Part shown: positions 6,263 to 13,689 of the stretch, piece after piece
Numbering within the stretch: position 1 is the stretch's first letter
Layout of the letters: each line of letters opens with the position of its first letter
NCBI GenBank assembly: GCA_934101225.1
Contig: CAKOQK010000019.1
Location: 1-22,953, forward strand
Direction of reading: 5' to 3'
From: an uncultured Bacilli bacterium
GTDB taxonomy: Bacteria > Bacillota_I > Bacilli_A > RF39 > UBA660
DNA: 22,953 bases
Program-made: the position numbers and the translations under genes
The notes under the pieces: model-generated
Database searches by the model: none
Told to the model about the DNA's origin: nothing
Seen by the model: only the letters and a program-made list of their open reading frames with translations

Positions 6263-6866
6263 TTTTAACTTCCTTTTCTACATTTATATAATTAATTGTT
6301 ACTCCTAAATCTCTAAATTTTCTTTCATATTCGGTAACGACATTATTTTCGTAGTCTTCTGGCAAGTCGAGAGAAATATCATTTATTTTATATCCATTAT
6401 TATTAAATGACATTATTGAATAAGCAAATAAGGATTTATTATCTGTTTTCATTTTAATGTTTATTTTATTTTTAGATATTTCATTATAGACTTTTAAAAA
6501 TTCTTCACTAGTTAATCTTCTTTTAGTATGTCTTTTTTTAGGCCATGGATCAGAAAAATTTAAATAAATTGTTTCAATATTATGTTTAAAATAAGTTCCT
6601 AAGTTTTTAGCATCAACACACATAAATCTTAGATTAGATGGAATATCCTCTACTTTGTTTAAGGCTCTTACTAGAATTGATTCATATTTTTCAATTCCAA
6701 TAAAGTTAATATTAGGATTTTGTCTTGCTTTACCAATTATAAAGTTTCCTTTACCACAACCAATTTCAATGTGAAGTGGTTTATCATCTTTAAAAATATT
6801 TTCAGTTATTACTAATTCATTTGAATCTATTATTTCTTTAGCGTTTTTTACATTTCTTAATCGCAT
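6252..6866 (-). CDS. trmB: tRNA (guanine-N7-)-methyltransferase
   Basis: A 204-residue class I SAM-dependent methyltransferase forming m7G46 in the variable loop of tRNA. The SAM-binding loop is IEIGCGKGNF (33-42). The TrmB signature NFSDPWPKKRHTKRRL (103-118) holds the catalytic aspartate and tRNA-contacting basic residues. The C-terminal TEYERKF motif is present. The length is normal. The start has AAAGGAG six bases upstream. It is the first gene of a two-gene unit with the pseudopilin and is divergent from the Met/Asn-rich protein gene. Confidence 0.95.
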   Translation of the reverse strand: MRLRNVKNAKEIIDSNELVITENIFKDDKPLHIEIGCGKGNFIIGKARQNPNINFIGIEKYESILVRALNKVEDIPSNLRFMCVDAKNLGTYFKHNIETIYLNFSDPWPKKRHTKRRLTSEEFLKVYNEISKNKINIKMKTDNKSLFAYSIMSFNNNGYKINDISLDLPEDYENNVVTEYERKFRDLGVTINYINVEKEVKNEE

Positions 6867-6925
6867 TTTAATACTCCTTTATAAACTTTTTTATTTTTAT
6901 ACATATATTATTTTAGAGGTGAAAC

Positions 6926-7267
6926 ATGAAAAAGGATCGTAATTCTTTCTTTTCTGGTTATGGTTATGGACAAGTTGGAAACATGGGTATGGGTATGAAT
7001 AATTTTGTACCAAATCAAGCTGTGAGCGCAAGTAATCAATTTTATGCAGGTCCTGCTTATCAGGATACAGGGATGAATAATATGAGTGGCATGAATAACA
7101 TGACTTCAATGAACAACAATATGTATTCTGATATTGATTCTAGACTATCTAAAGTGGAACGAAGATTAAATAGAATGGAAGCAAGGCTAAATAAACTTGA
7201 AGGTGATTCTTCTTTAAATTATGGTACTGATTATAATTCTTCAAATAATGATATGTATATGGTTTAA
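6926..7267 (+). CDS. Met/Asn/Gly-rich protein with short coiled coil, unrecognised
   Basis: A 113-residue protein from an ATG with a good AGAGGTGA. Residues 1-65 are low-complexity, rich in Gly, Tyr, Met and Asn (GYGYGQVGNMGMGMNNF; then MNNMSGMNNMTSMNNNMY). Residues 69-92 form a strongly charged heptad helix (SRLSKVERRLNRMEARLNKLE), and the tail is polar. There is no signal peptide or membrane segment. The composition and the sporulation-rich surroundings suggest a spore-coat or other structural self-assembling protein, which is inference only. The gene has its own terminator, which lies inside the end of the convergent flippase gene. The opposite-strand frame here has no ribosome site and is rejected. 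Confidence 0.7.
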   Translation: MKKDRNSFFSGYGYGQVGNMGMGMNNFVPNQAVSASNQFYAGPAYQDTGMNNMSGMNNMTSMNNNMYSDIDSRLSKVERRLNRMEARLNKLEGDSSLNYGTDYNSSNNDMYMV

Positions 7268-8907
7268 TCTATTTTTAACTTACCTAGGGTAAGTTTTTTT
7301 ATTATCTTATTTATATAATTAATGCCAAATATTTTTTGAGGTAATTTTAATTTAAATGATGTAAAGACGAATATAAATCCTCCTACGATTGCATCGATAA
7401 TAATAATTATAAATGAATCTCCTCTTTTATATAAATCAAGGGGTAAGAAGTGATTTAAAATCAAAAGTATAAAAGTCATTGATAAAGCAGGTATTAATGA
7501 TTTTAATATAACAATTGAAGTTTCTTTATAGTTAATATTTTTTTCTTGATTTACAAATTTAAGCCCTAAAAATATTGATGTTCCATATCCAATTATGGAT
7601 GCAGTACTGGCTCCATAGTATGCTGGTAAATTTAATTTATGAAATAAAAGCATTAGAGGAACATCTAATAGAGCATTTACTAAACTACCAATGATATTTA
7701 AGGAATATACGTATTTATATTTATTCATTCCTTGTAATGTGACTGATAATATCATGGCAATGTTTCCTAACATTGCACCAAAGATTGTTATTTTTAAGAT
7801 TGAACCACCATAAGCATTTGTGTTATAGAAAATAGTCCAAATTGGAGTTGATAAAATTGATATTCCTATGGCAAGTGGTAAGGCAATGTAGAAAACCATT
7901 TGGAGTGCTTCATTTACTCTCTTATTTAATGATTCAATATTTTTAGTTGAATATGCTTCTACTATACTTGGTATTAAGGATGTAGTCATACCCATTGCGA
8001 TAGCGTTAACTATCATACAAATTTTAGAACCCCAAGTAGAAATACAACTAGCAATGAATTCGACATCTTCAGCAACATATCCTAGGCTAGTTAAGGTATT
8101 TAATATTAGAACTGAGTCTATAATATTATAGATGTCAACTACTATGTTTATGATAACAAATGGGACTGCATAACTTATTATTTTTTTAGTTATTTCTTTA
8201 TTGGTAACATTGTCTTTTTTTAGTTCTTTGTCTAAGTCTAATTCTTTACTATAATTTTTTATTTTTTTTCTTAAGTAAAGATATGCAACTAGTCCACCAA
8301 AGAAGGCTCCTGATACTGCAATACCTACAGCAAGAGATAAGGAACTATTAAATACTTTGTAGGCAAGAAATGATCCAGCTAGTATAATGAAAATTCTTAC
8401 AATTTGTTCTAATAGGTTAGCAACTGAAGATGGCTCAAAAACTTGATGTCCTTGTAAATAACCTTTAGTAACACTTAAGTGTGGTATGATTAGAACTGCA
8501 AATGAGACACAACGAATTACAAAAGCAGCGTCTTCAGGGGTATTTCCACCAGTTATTTTTCCTAAATAAAGAGTTGCTAATTCTTCGGCAAATATGAAAA
8601 GTAGAGCAAATGCGGCAATGCTGATATAACTTATTATTTTCTTTCCAACATGGAAGGCTCTAGTTTTAGCTTCTAATTTTCCAGTTGAGTTGTATTCACT
8701 AATTACTTTACTTATAGCGTTTGGAATTCCAGCTGATGAAACGCCTAAAAATAATAAGTATAACTGATAAGCATAACTATATAATGCTCCACCTTGAGAA
8801 CCAACTATACTATAAAAAGGAATTACATAAAGCATTCCCATCATTTTAACTAAAACAATAGATATAGTTGAAATAATTGTTCCAGAAATAAAACTATTTT
8901 TTTTCAT
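7264..8907 (-). CDS. SpoVB/YtgP-type polysaccharide or lipid II flippase (MOP superfamily)
   Basis: A 547-residue protein with about 14 hydrophobic segments. The N-terminal KMMGMLYVIPF and the GHQ.FEPSSVANLLEQIVRI helix are characteristic of the SpoVB/YtgP branch of the MOP exporters. YtgP (MurJ) flips lipid II for wall synthesis; SpoVB is the sporulation paralogue needed for spore cortex. The length is nearer to YtgP, but the gene lies 18 bases downstream of a Cse60-like sporulation gene, which favours a cortex role. I cannot choose between them, so no symbol is given. An AAAGGA lies 11 bases before the ATG. The 3' end contains the terminator of the convergent gene. Confidence 0.88.
   Translation of the reverse strand: MKKNSFISGTIISTISIVLVKMMGMLYVIPFYSIVGSQGGALYSYAYQLYLLFLGVSSAGIPNAISKVISEYNSTGKLEAKTRAFHVGKKIISYISIAAFALLFIFAEELATLYLGKITGGNTPEDAAFVIRCVSFAVLIIPHLSVTKGYLQGHQVFEPSSVANLLEQIVRIFIILAGSFLAYKVFNSSLSLAVGIAVSGAFFGGLVAYLYLRKKIKNYSKELDLDKELKKDNVTNKEITKKIISYAVPFVIINIVVDIYNIIDSVLILNTLTSLGYVAEDVEFIASCISTWGSKICMIVNAIAMGMTTSLIPSIVEAYSTKNIESLNKRVNEALQMVFYIALPLAIGISILSTPIWTIFYNTNAYGGSILKITIFGAMLGNIAMILSVTLQGMNKYKYVYSLNIIGSLVNALLDVPLMLLFHKLNLPAYYGASTASIIGYGTSIFLGLKFVNQEKNINYKETSIVILKSLIPALSMTFILLILNHFLPLDLYKRGDSFIIIIIDAIVGGFIFVFTSFKLKLPQKIFGINYINKIIKKLTLGKLKID
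7277..7300 (+). terminator. Terminator of the Met/Asn-rich protein gene
   Basis: AACTTACC (7277-7284) pairs with GGTAAGTT (7288-7295) over a three-base loop and is followed by further T residues. It lies wholly within the last codons of the convergent flippase gene. Confidence 0.8.
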
Positions 8908-8925
8908 ACTTCATATTCCTTTCTT

Positions 8926-9105
8926 TTATTCTGATGTATTGCGATAAATAATCATAGCTGTAAAGCAATAGATTTGTTCTTCACCTACGGCGGTTATTGC
9001 AACACTATATTTAATATCTAATAATTCATCTATTTCTTTTAAAAATGAATTAACAGAATTTTCTAAATCCTTTTCATGAGATTCATCAAATACTTTAACT
9101 TTCAT
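8926..9105 (-). CDS. cse60: Cse60-family sporulation protein
   Basis: A 59-residue protein. The start MKVKVFDESHEKDLENSVN and the ending EEQIYCFTAMIIYR match the Cse60 (YteV) family, whose B. subtilis gene is transcribed by SigE. The ORF has one of the best ribosome sites in the window (AAGGAGG, 6 bases before the ATG). It is predicted to be a small soluble alpha/beta protein of unknown biochemical role. It lies directly upstream of the flippase gene (18 bases), so the two are probably cotranscribed. A SigE-like -10 (CTTACATT, about 9129-9136) exists, but its spacing to the nearest ATATT is about 2 bases too long to claim a promoter. Confidence 0.82.
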   Translation of the reverse strand: MKVKVFDESHEKDLENSVNSFLKEIDELLDIKYSVAITAVGEEQIYCFTAMIIYRNTSE

Positions 9106-9161
9106 ATTTCCTCCTTATTATTGTTATAACAAAATGTAAGAAAGAAATTTGTCTAAAATAT

Positions 9162-9692
9162 TTATTTGGTTAATCTTTTTCTTAAACATTTAGGACAAAG
9201 AGCAATATAATTATCGTTACCAACTAAGATATCGTTATCTTTTGTACCTGTATAATATGTATATGAGGCATCTCTATTGCAGTCATTACATGATGCATGT
9301 AAAAGAACTATTTCATCAGATATAGCCATTATTTCAGGCATAATTCCAAATGGTTTTAATTCGCTAGTTAGATTTAATCCAGCAATAAATATATCTAAAT
9401 CTTTATTTATTGATAAATCGATTAGTACATCAATATTTCCTTTCATAAAATTTGCTTCATCAATAAATATAGTTGTTATTTTATCATTTAAATAATTATA
9501 AATATCATTTAGGTTATTAATTAATATTGCTGTAACTTCTTTTCCATTTCTAGTTTTTATAACACCATAATCTCTAATGTCTATTTTAGGTTTAAATAAT
9601 AATATTTTACTTTTATGATATTTTTTATCATATTCTTTTAATAATTCATCGGACTTTCCACTAAACATCGGCCCTGTATATAATTTTATCAT
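9162..9692 (-). CDS. tdk: Thymidine kinase (type II)
   Basis: A 176-residue cytosolic enzyme that phosphorylates thymidine in pyrimidine salvage. The P-loop GPMFSGKS is at 7-14. The DEANF motif (79-83) carries the catalytic Glu. The lasso zinc site has C135, C138, C166 and C169 (CNDC and CPKC), and the SYTYY stretch contacts the base. It is slightly shorter than typical TK1-like enzymes (about 190). The start has AGAGGAAG about 9 bases upstream. It is separated from the upstream gene by a terminator, so it is probably monocistronic. Confidence 0.93.
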   Translation of the reverse strand: MIKLYTGPMFSGKSDELLKEYDKKYHKSKILLFKPKIDIRDYGVIKTRNGKEVTAILINNLNDIYNYLNDKITTIFIDEANFMKGNIDVLIDLSINKDLDIFIAGLNLTSELKPFGIMPEIMAISDEIVLLHASCNDCNRDASYTYYTGTKDNDILVGNDNYIALCPKCLRKRLTK

Positions 9693-9742
9693 TTTATATT
9701 ACTTCCTCTTTAATAAATATACATTATTTTATAGTTTATAGC

Positions 9743-9773
9743 AAATAAAAATTGGATATAGATAATCCAATTT
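9743..9773 (-). terminator. Terminator after the membrane/zinc-ribbon gene
   Basis: On the minus strand, AAATTGGAT (9765-9773) pairs with ATCCAATTT (9748-9756) over an 8-base loop and is followed by TTATTT. It lies immediately after the stop codon at 9775. Confidence 0.75.
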
Positions 9774-9774
9774 A

Positions 9775-10671
9775 TTATTCAAGTGGTTCTCCACACATCA
9801 TACAATTTTTTAGGGAATACTCATTTTCAAAGCCACAATTATTACAATGCTTAGTTGCTTTGATATCATTATTTACTTCTTCATTAATCATTTTTGGTAG
9901 TTCAACTGTTTCTTCTAATATATCATTATCTACTATTGGCACTTTATTTGTTTCAAGTGTTTCTAATTTAAGAGTTGGTTCATTTTCGATATCTGCATTT
10001 AAATCTGATTGTTTTAATTTAGTTAATGTATCTACTAATTTTTCTGTTTGGTTACTATTGGCATTTGGCTCAGGAAGTGGCATTTCAAATGCGCTAGTTA
10101 TATCTTCATCAAATTTTGGATCATTTGAAATTTTTGCCGGCTCTTCTGGTATATTTATATAATCGTTGTTTAAATTGGTTGTTTCACCATTTTTTGTTTC
10201 TTCAGTATTTAGGGCTGGTTCTTCAATAAATTCAGGAACTTTTGCTTCAATTTTATTTTCAACTTGAATATTTTCTGCACTTTCAACTGTACTCATATTT
10301 TCATTTTTATTTTCAATTTCTTTTTTGGCACTTGATCTAGATAATATTAAAATTAATAAATAAATATTTGGCATAAAAATAAATACTAAGCCTAGCAAAG
10401 ACGATTTCTTTAACTTTTTGGGAATATTAAATGAGGCAACAATCAAACCGATTATGTTTGCTACTGGTAAGATAATTAACCAACCTGGTAATTCTCCTAG
10501 TTTTAAATATGTCCATCCATTATAAAATGGAACAATACTTTTCCAGCCTTTTTCGCCTAATTTTTTAAATAAAATCCATGTTTCTATAATAGATAAAATA
10601 AATATTATACTAACAACTATTGCTATATAAATTAATGAATCACTAAAAAATATATCGTTTAAATACTCCAC
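9775..10671 (-). CDS. DUF5684-like membrane protein with acidic linker and C-terminal zinc ribbon
   Basis: A 298-residue protein in three parts. Residues 11-111 hold about three membrane segments with the motif FKKLGEKGWKSIVPFYNGW and GELPGWLIILP, typical of DUF5684-like proteins found near signal peptidases. Residues about 115-270 are a low-complexity linker rich in Glu, Asn, Thr and Pro, probably disordered and cytosolic. Residues 276-293 form a zinc ribbon with C276, C279, C290 and C293. The role is unknown; a tethered zinc ribbon suggests binding of protein or nucleic acid near the membrane, which is inference. It has its own terminator, and no cotranscribed partner was identified. Confidence 0.8.
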   Translation of the reverse strand: MEYLNDIFFSDSLIYIAIVVSIIFILSIIETWILFKKLGEKGWKSIVPFYNGWTYLKLGELPGWLIILPVANIIGLIVASFNIPKKLKKSSLLGLVFIFMPNIYLLILILSRSSAKKEIENKNENMSTVESAENIQVENKIEAKVPEFIEEPALNTEETKNGETTNLNNDYINIPEEPAKISNDPKFDEDITSAFEMPLPEPNANSNQTEKLVDTLTKLKQSDLNADIENEPTLKLETLETNKVPIVDNDILEETVELPKMINEEVNNDIKATKHCNNCGFENEYSLKNCMMCGEPLE

Positions 10672-10714
10672 TTTAATAACCTACCTTTTTATATTACATA
10701 AAAAATATATCACA

Positions 10715-10749
10715 GCAAAAATAAAATAGCAAATAATTTTTTGCTATTT
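10715..10749 (-). terminator. Terminator after the 119-residue hypothetical gene
   Basis: On the minus strand, AAATAGCAAA (10740-10749) pairs with TTTGCTATTT (10724-10733) over a 6-base loop, followed by TATTTTT. It ends transcription of the 10796-11155 gene before the membrane/zinc-ribbon gene. Confidence 0.75.
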
Positions 10750-10795
10750 ATTAGGTTAACTCACTATATTAAGATTGTTTTTTAGATTTCATGAA

Positions 10796-11155
10796 TTATT
10801 TTTTAATTTTTACTTTTTTATCTTGTGTTAATAATTTTTGAGTTGTTGTTAATTCATCTATCCATTCATTAACAATTTCAGGATATTTTGAAATATCATT
10901 TAAACTTAATAGAGTTTCTCCTGCTTTTTTTGAAATATCTGAAACTATTGTGAAAAGTCCTTTTGTAAATAGAGGTAGTTTTTCTACCATTAATGTCTGT
11001 TTACCAACTTGTATTTCTTCCATAGTAGGTTTTTGTCTCAATTCTATTCTTTGTTCAACAATTTCATCTATTTTATGATCAATATTTGCTAATGATTCTA
11101 ATTCATAAATTAGATCGTCAATATAATTTTCGTCTATTAATTCATAATCATTCAT
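10796..11155 (-). CDS. Hypothetical soluble acidic helical protein
   Basis: A 119-residue protein from an ATG with a good AAGGAG. It is rich in Glu, Asp, Ile and Leu and predicted to be mostly helical: ELIDENYIDDLIYELESLA, then a long helix IDEIVEQRIELRQK, and a final helix around YPEIVNEWIDELTTTQKLL. It ends in a Lys-rich tail. There is no membrane segment, signal peptide or recognisable catalytic motif. It has its own terminator. I do not recognise the family. Confidence 0.65.
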   Translation of the reverse strand: MNDYELIDENYIDDLIYELESLANIDHKIDEIVEQRIELRQKPTMEEIQVGKQTLMVEKLPLFTKGLFTIVSDISKKAGETLLSLNDISKYPEIVNEWIDELTTTQKLLTQDKKVKIKK

Positions 11156-11240
11156 AATTATTTTCTCCTTGGGATTTATATTATCATAATAGTATTTTTA
11201 AATCAAATGAAACATGAAAAAATAGCAGTTTTAGGTTTAA

Positions 11241-11810
11241 TTATCTTTTGATTGGTTTACTATAACTTTCATTATTTGGAAGTTGACTTCTAAAGTTATT
11301 TTCACTAATTAAATTAGAATATTGTAAACGATAACCTTTAAGATATTTTTGAAATATTTCAGTTCTTTTGGAATCAAATAAAGGATCTTTATTTATATCA
11401 ATTTCTTTTGCATCGTAATATTCATTAATAACTTTAACAATCTTTGCTTTATAACTATTTTCATCAATAGTATCATATCTAGATGTTATAGGCTTTATTG
11501 GAGTTTCTTGTTCTATTATTAATGATTTTTGAATTTTATCGTAGTATACAATTATTCCACAAGCAATTGATACTTGAATAGGTTTTTCATAATTTTGAAT
11601 ATTTATTTTGTTTAGTTCGCTATTTATTATTTTTTTAATTGAGTCATAAGTAGGTAATTTGTTTGTTTTACCAACCAAAAAATAATAAAATGACATTGCT
11701 AAACTAGAGTTGGTTTTAATATTAAATTCTGAAAAATCATTACTTCTCATACTGTTTTGCATTGCTGAATTTTTAAGAGCTTGAATTGTTGATAGTTCTT
11801 TATTTTCCAT
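11241..11810 (-). CDS. Hypothetical soluble protein, unrecognised
   Basis: A 189-residue protein if started at ATG 11810 (MENKELSTIQALKNSA). The frame stays open to a TTG at 11867, but that start and the ATG at 11832 have no ribosome site; an AAAGAGAG lies about 13 bases before 11810. The middle has a beta-rich segment (PIQVSIACGIIVYYDKIQ) followed by charged helices and a polar, Asn/Ser-rich tail. There is no membrane segment or known motif. It follows the spoVA operon terminator, so it is probably a separate transcript. Function is unknown. Confidence 0.6.
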   Translation of the reverse strand: MENKELSTIQALKNSAMQNSMRSNDFSEFNIKTNSSLAMSFYYFLVGKTNKLPTYDSIKKIINSELNKINIQNYEKPIQVSIACGIIVYYDKIQKSLIIEQETPIKPITSRYDTIDENSYKAKIVKVINEYYDAKEIDINKDPLFDSKRTEIFQKYLKGYRLQYSNLISENNFRSQLPNNESYSKPIKR

Positions 11811-11894
11811 AAATATAAATAATCTCTCTTTCATTTTAAAAATACTACAAAGATTTATGAAAAACAATATAAATCAGTTTATTTGACATTAATA

Positions 11895-11927
11895 ATTAAA
11901 AAATAGACAAAAACGAACTTTCTATTT
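11895..11927 (-). terminator. Terminator of the sigF-spoVA operon
   Basis: On the minus strand, AAATAGA (11921-11927) pairs with TCTATTT (11901-11907) over a 13-base loop and is followed by TTTAATT. It is just beyond the spoVAE stop codon at 11932. Confidence 0.6.
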
Positions 11928-11931
11928 ATTA

Positions 11932-12282
11932 TTAATCTTTAGGGTTAAAAAATATAATTAAGATAAAGGAAAAGATAATTGTTGCGGATATACCTAATGA
12001 AACTCCTGATAATATGTTATTAAAGATACCTAATAAGCCATCACTTAAATAACCATAGTAGACACTATTGGTTATGGTGTTACCAAAGGATATGATTGGT
12101 AAGTTAGCACCTATTCCAACTTTAGATACTATTTTATCATAGATTCCAAAAACACTTAGGAATGATCCTATAACTACAAATATACTAGTTATATGACCAA
12201 AGGTTAATTTGGAATTGTTCATGATTATTTGACTAATTAAACAAATTGTTCCGCAAAATAAGAAGGAATAAAGTATTGTCAT
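11932..12282 (-). CDS. spoVAE: Stage V sporulation protein AE (SpoVAEb type)
   Basis: A 116-residue membrane protein with four hydrophobic helices. The family motif GIGANLPIISFGNTI corresponds to 'GAGATVPITSFGNSL' in B. subtilis SpoVAEb, and the ending IIFFNPKD resembles its 'LIFKPKG'. With SpoVAC and SpoVAD it forms the minimal inner-membrane complex that moves dipicolinic acid into the forespore and out at germination. The length is normal. It overlaps the spoVAD end by 4 bases and has a GAGGTG ribosome site. Confidence 0.93.
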   Translation of the reverse strand: MTILYSFLFCGTICLISQIIMNNSKLTFGHITSIFVVIGSFLSVFGIYDKIVSKVGIGANLPIISFGNTITNSVYYGYLSDGLLGIFNNILSGVSLGISATIIFSFILIIFFNPKD

Positions 12283-13217
12283 TTTTGCACCTCGATTGTT
12301 AATGCATTGGTTATTGAAGGTATTGTTTCTTTTTGATTTACCAATTCTGGATTGTGTAGGGATCCGGTTGATAATAAAAGTACTTTTTTATATTTTTTGA
12401 TATTTATTAAGTTGTAAAAATATACAAGTGGTAAACAGGCTGGCCCACTTGCTCCACTAGTACTTGTATCTCCAAATAGAATTTTCCCGGCATCTAGGTA
12501 ATTTTTTAATTTATATCCATTTCTGGTACATAGTTCTTTGAAAATTTTACTTCCTACTTTACCTAAATCACCAGTTACAATTAAATCATAATCTTTTATG
12601 TTAGTGTTAGTTTTAGTTAGGTGGTTAATAAGGCAATCATATGCGCTTGGAGCCATTACTGCTCCCATATTGTAGGTATCTTTAATGTATGAATCTACGA
12701 CATTACCAATAGTTCCATTTAAAACTTTAATGTTTGTTTTTTGATTTGTTAAATGAATTCCAATTGCACATGTTGCAGTTTGGGTACTTCTTTTTACTTT
12801 AGGAGCGCCATATTCAACGGGAAATCTAAATTGTTTTTCAGCGTTTAAGTTGTGAGAACTAATTAATAAAATTCCTTTGTTAATGGCTTTACTTTCAATG
12901 AAATTTGATAATGTTGTGATTCCTCCCGAAAATGATGCACAAGCGGAATATAATCCTATATAAGGAGTATTTCTATTTTTCATACTAATGTTAGAACTTG
13001 CTAATTGGTTTTCTAAATTGGAAGCAATAACTAAATCAGATGTTGGTAAATTATCTATTACTTCATTTAACATTTTAACTTCACATTTAAATGGTGTTTT
13101 TTCACCATAATAGTAATCATTTATTACTTTGTCAGGTTTTTTAATATTTCCATTTGCTTCTTTTTTACTTACAACTGTATAAAACTTATCAATATAAACA
13201 TTTTTAAATTCAAACAT
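12279..13217 (-). CDS. spoVAD: Stage V sporulation protein AD, dipicolinate-binding
   Basis: A 312-residue thiolase-fold protein, slightly shorter than the roughly 338 residues usual in Bacillus. Recognisable segments include GLYSACASFSGG, RFPVEYGAPKVKRSTQTATC, TGDLGKVGS, ILFGDTSTSGASGPACLP and LLLSTGSLHNPE. In Bacillus, SpoVAD binds dipicolinic acid on the inner spore membrane and pairs with the SpoVAC/SpoVAE membrane proteins. The start has AAAGGTGAT and overlaps spoVAC by 8 bases, consistent with translational coupling and fixed stoichiometry. Confidence 0.94.
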   Translation of the reverse strand: MFEFKNVYIDKFYTVVSKKEANGNIKKPDKVINDYYYGEKTPFKCEVKMLNEVIDNLPTSDLVIASNLENQLASSNISMKNRNTPYIGLYSACASFSGGITTLSNFIESKAINKGILLISSHNLNAEKQFRFPVEYGAPKVKRSTQTATCAIGIHLTNQKTNIKVLNGTIGNVVDSYIKDTYNMGAVMAPSAYDCLINHLTKTNTNIKDYDLIVTGDLGKVGSKIFKELCTRNGYKLKNYLDAGKILFGDTSTSGASGPACLPLVYFYNLINIKKYKKVLLLSTGSLHNPELVNQKETIPSITNALTIEVQK

Positions 13218-13647
13218 TTAAAATCACCTTTATTATTCCCATGAAGAAGCCACTTACAATGGCATATAAAATTACACTTCCAGCTAGTTTAAAATAATTA
13301 GAGCCTAATCCGGTAATTAATCCATCATGTTTATAATCTAGGGCGGATGAGGTAACACTGTGGGCAAAACCGGTAATTGGAATGATTATTCCTGATTTAA
13401 ATTTTTCAATAATTGTGTCAAACTTTCCTAAACAGGTTAATAAAGCAGATATAAAGATTGCAATTAAGATTACATAAGATGTAGCATCTGGTTTAGAAAC
13501 ATGGCAATTGTTTACAAAAAATAAACGAATTATTTCACCAATCATTCCAATAGCTCCTCCAGAGATAAACGCTAAGATATAGTCTTTTTTATTATCTTCG
13601 TGAGGAGTAAATTTTTTTACAATTTTTAAATATTCATTTTTATCCAT
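13210..13647 (-). CDS. spoVAC: Stage V sporulation protein AC
   Basis: A 145-residue membrane protein with four or five hydrophobic helices. It contains the SpoVAC signature KSGIIIPITGFAHSVTSSA followed by GLGSNYFKLAGSVI, parallel to B. subtilis 'VPVTGFANSVTSAA' and 'NMFKLAGSVI'. SpoVAC has been described as the mechanosensitive part of the dipicolinate channel. It lies 26 bases downstream of sigF, with a weak GTGAT ribosome site very close to the ATG. Confidence 0.93.
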   Translation of the reverse strand: MDKNEYLKIVKKFTPHEDNKKDYILAFISGGAIGMIGEIIRLFFVNNCHVSKPDATSYVILIAIFISALLTCLGKFDTIIEKFKSGIIIPITGFAHSVTSSALDYKHDGLITGLGSNYFKLAGSVILYAIVSGFFMGIIKVILNV

Positions 13648-13660
13648 AAAATCACATTTT

Positions 13661-13689
13661 TATTATTAACCAATTAACTTTTTATATAC
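13661..13689 (-). promoter_or_regulatory. Candidate SigG-type promoter for the spoVA genes
   Basis: On the minus strand, GTATA (13685-13689) lies 17 bases from AATAATA (13661-13667), close to the SigG pattern GYATR-N18-CATnnTA but one base short. It spans the sigF stop codon, so spoVA could be transcribed by SigG separately from sigF, as in Bacillus. AT-rich sequence makes chance matches likely. Confidence 0.3.

Noticed and set aside
6902..6910. CATATATTA as a SigK -10 for the Met/Asn-rich protein gene
   Set aside because: It fits CATAnnnTA, but the nearest AC is 15 rather than 16-17 bases upstream, and the implied start would fall at or inside the ribosome site.
6897..7109. Minus-strand frame of 70 codons antisense to the Met/Asn-rich protein gene
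   Set aside because: It has no ribosome site; its Ser/Tyr/His-rich composition is just the complement of the low-complexity gene on the plus strand, which has a good start signal and terminator.
9752..10162. Plus-strand frame of 136 codons inside the membrane/zinc-ribbon gene
   Set aside because: It is Ser-rich, the complement of the acidic Glu/Asn linker on the other strand, starts in the terminator hairpin and has no family resemblance.
11811..11867. TTG-initiated longer form of the hypothetical gene at 11241
   Set aside because: No ribosome site precedes the TTG or the ATG at 11832, whereas AAAGAGAG precedes 11810.
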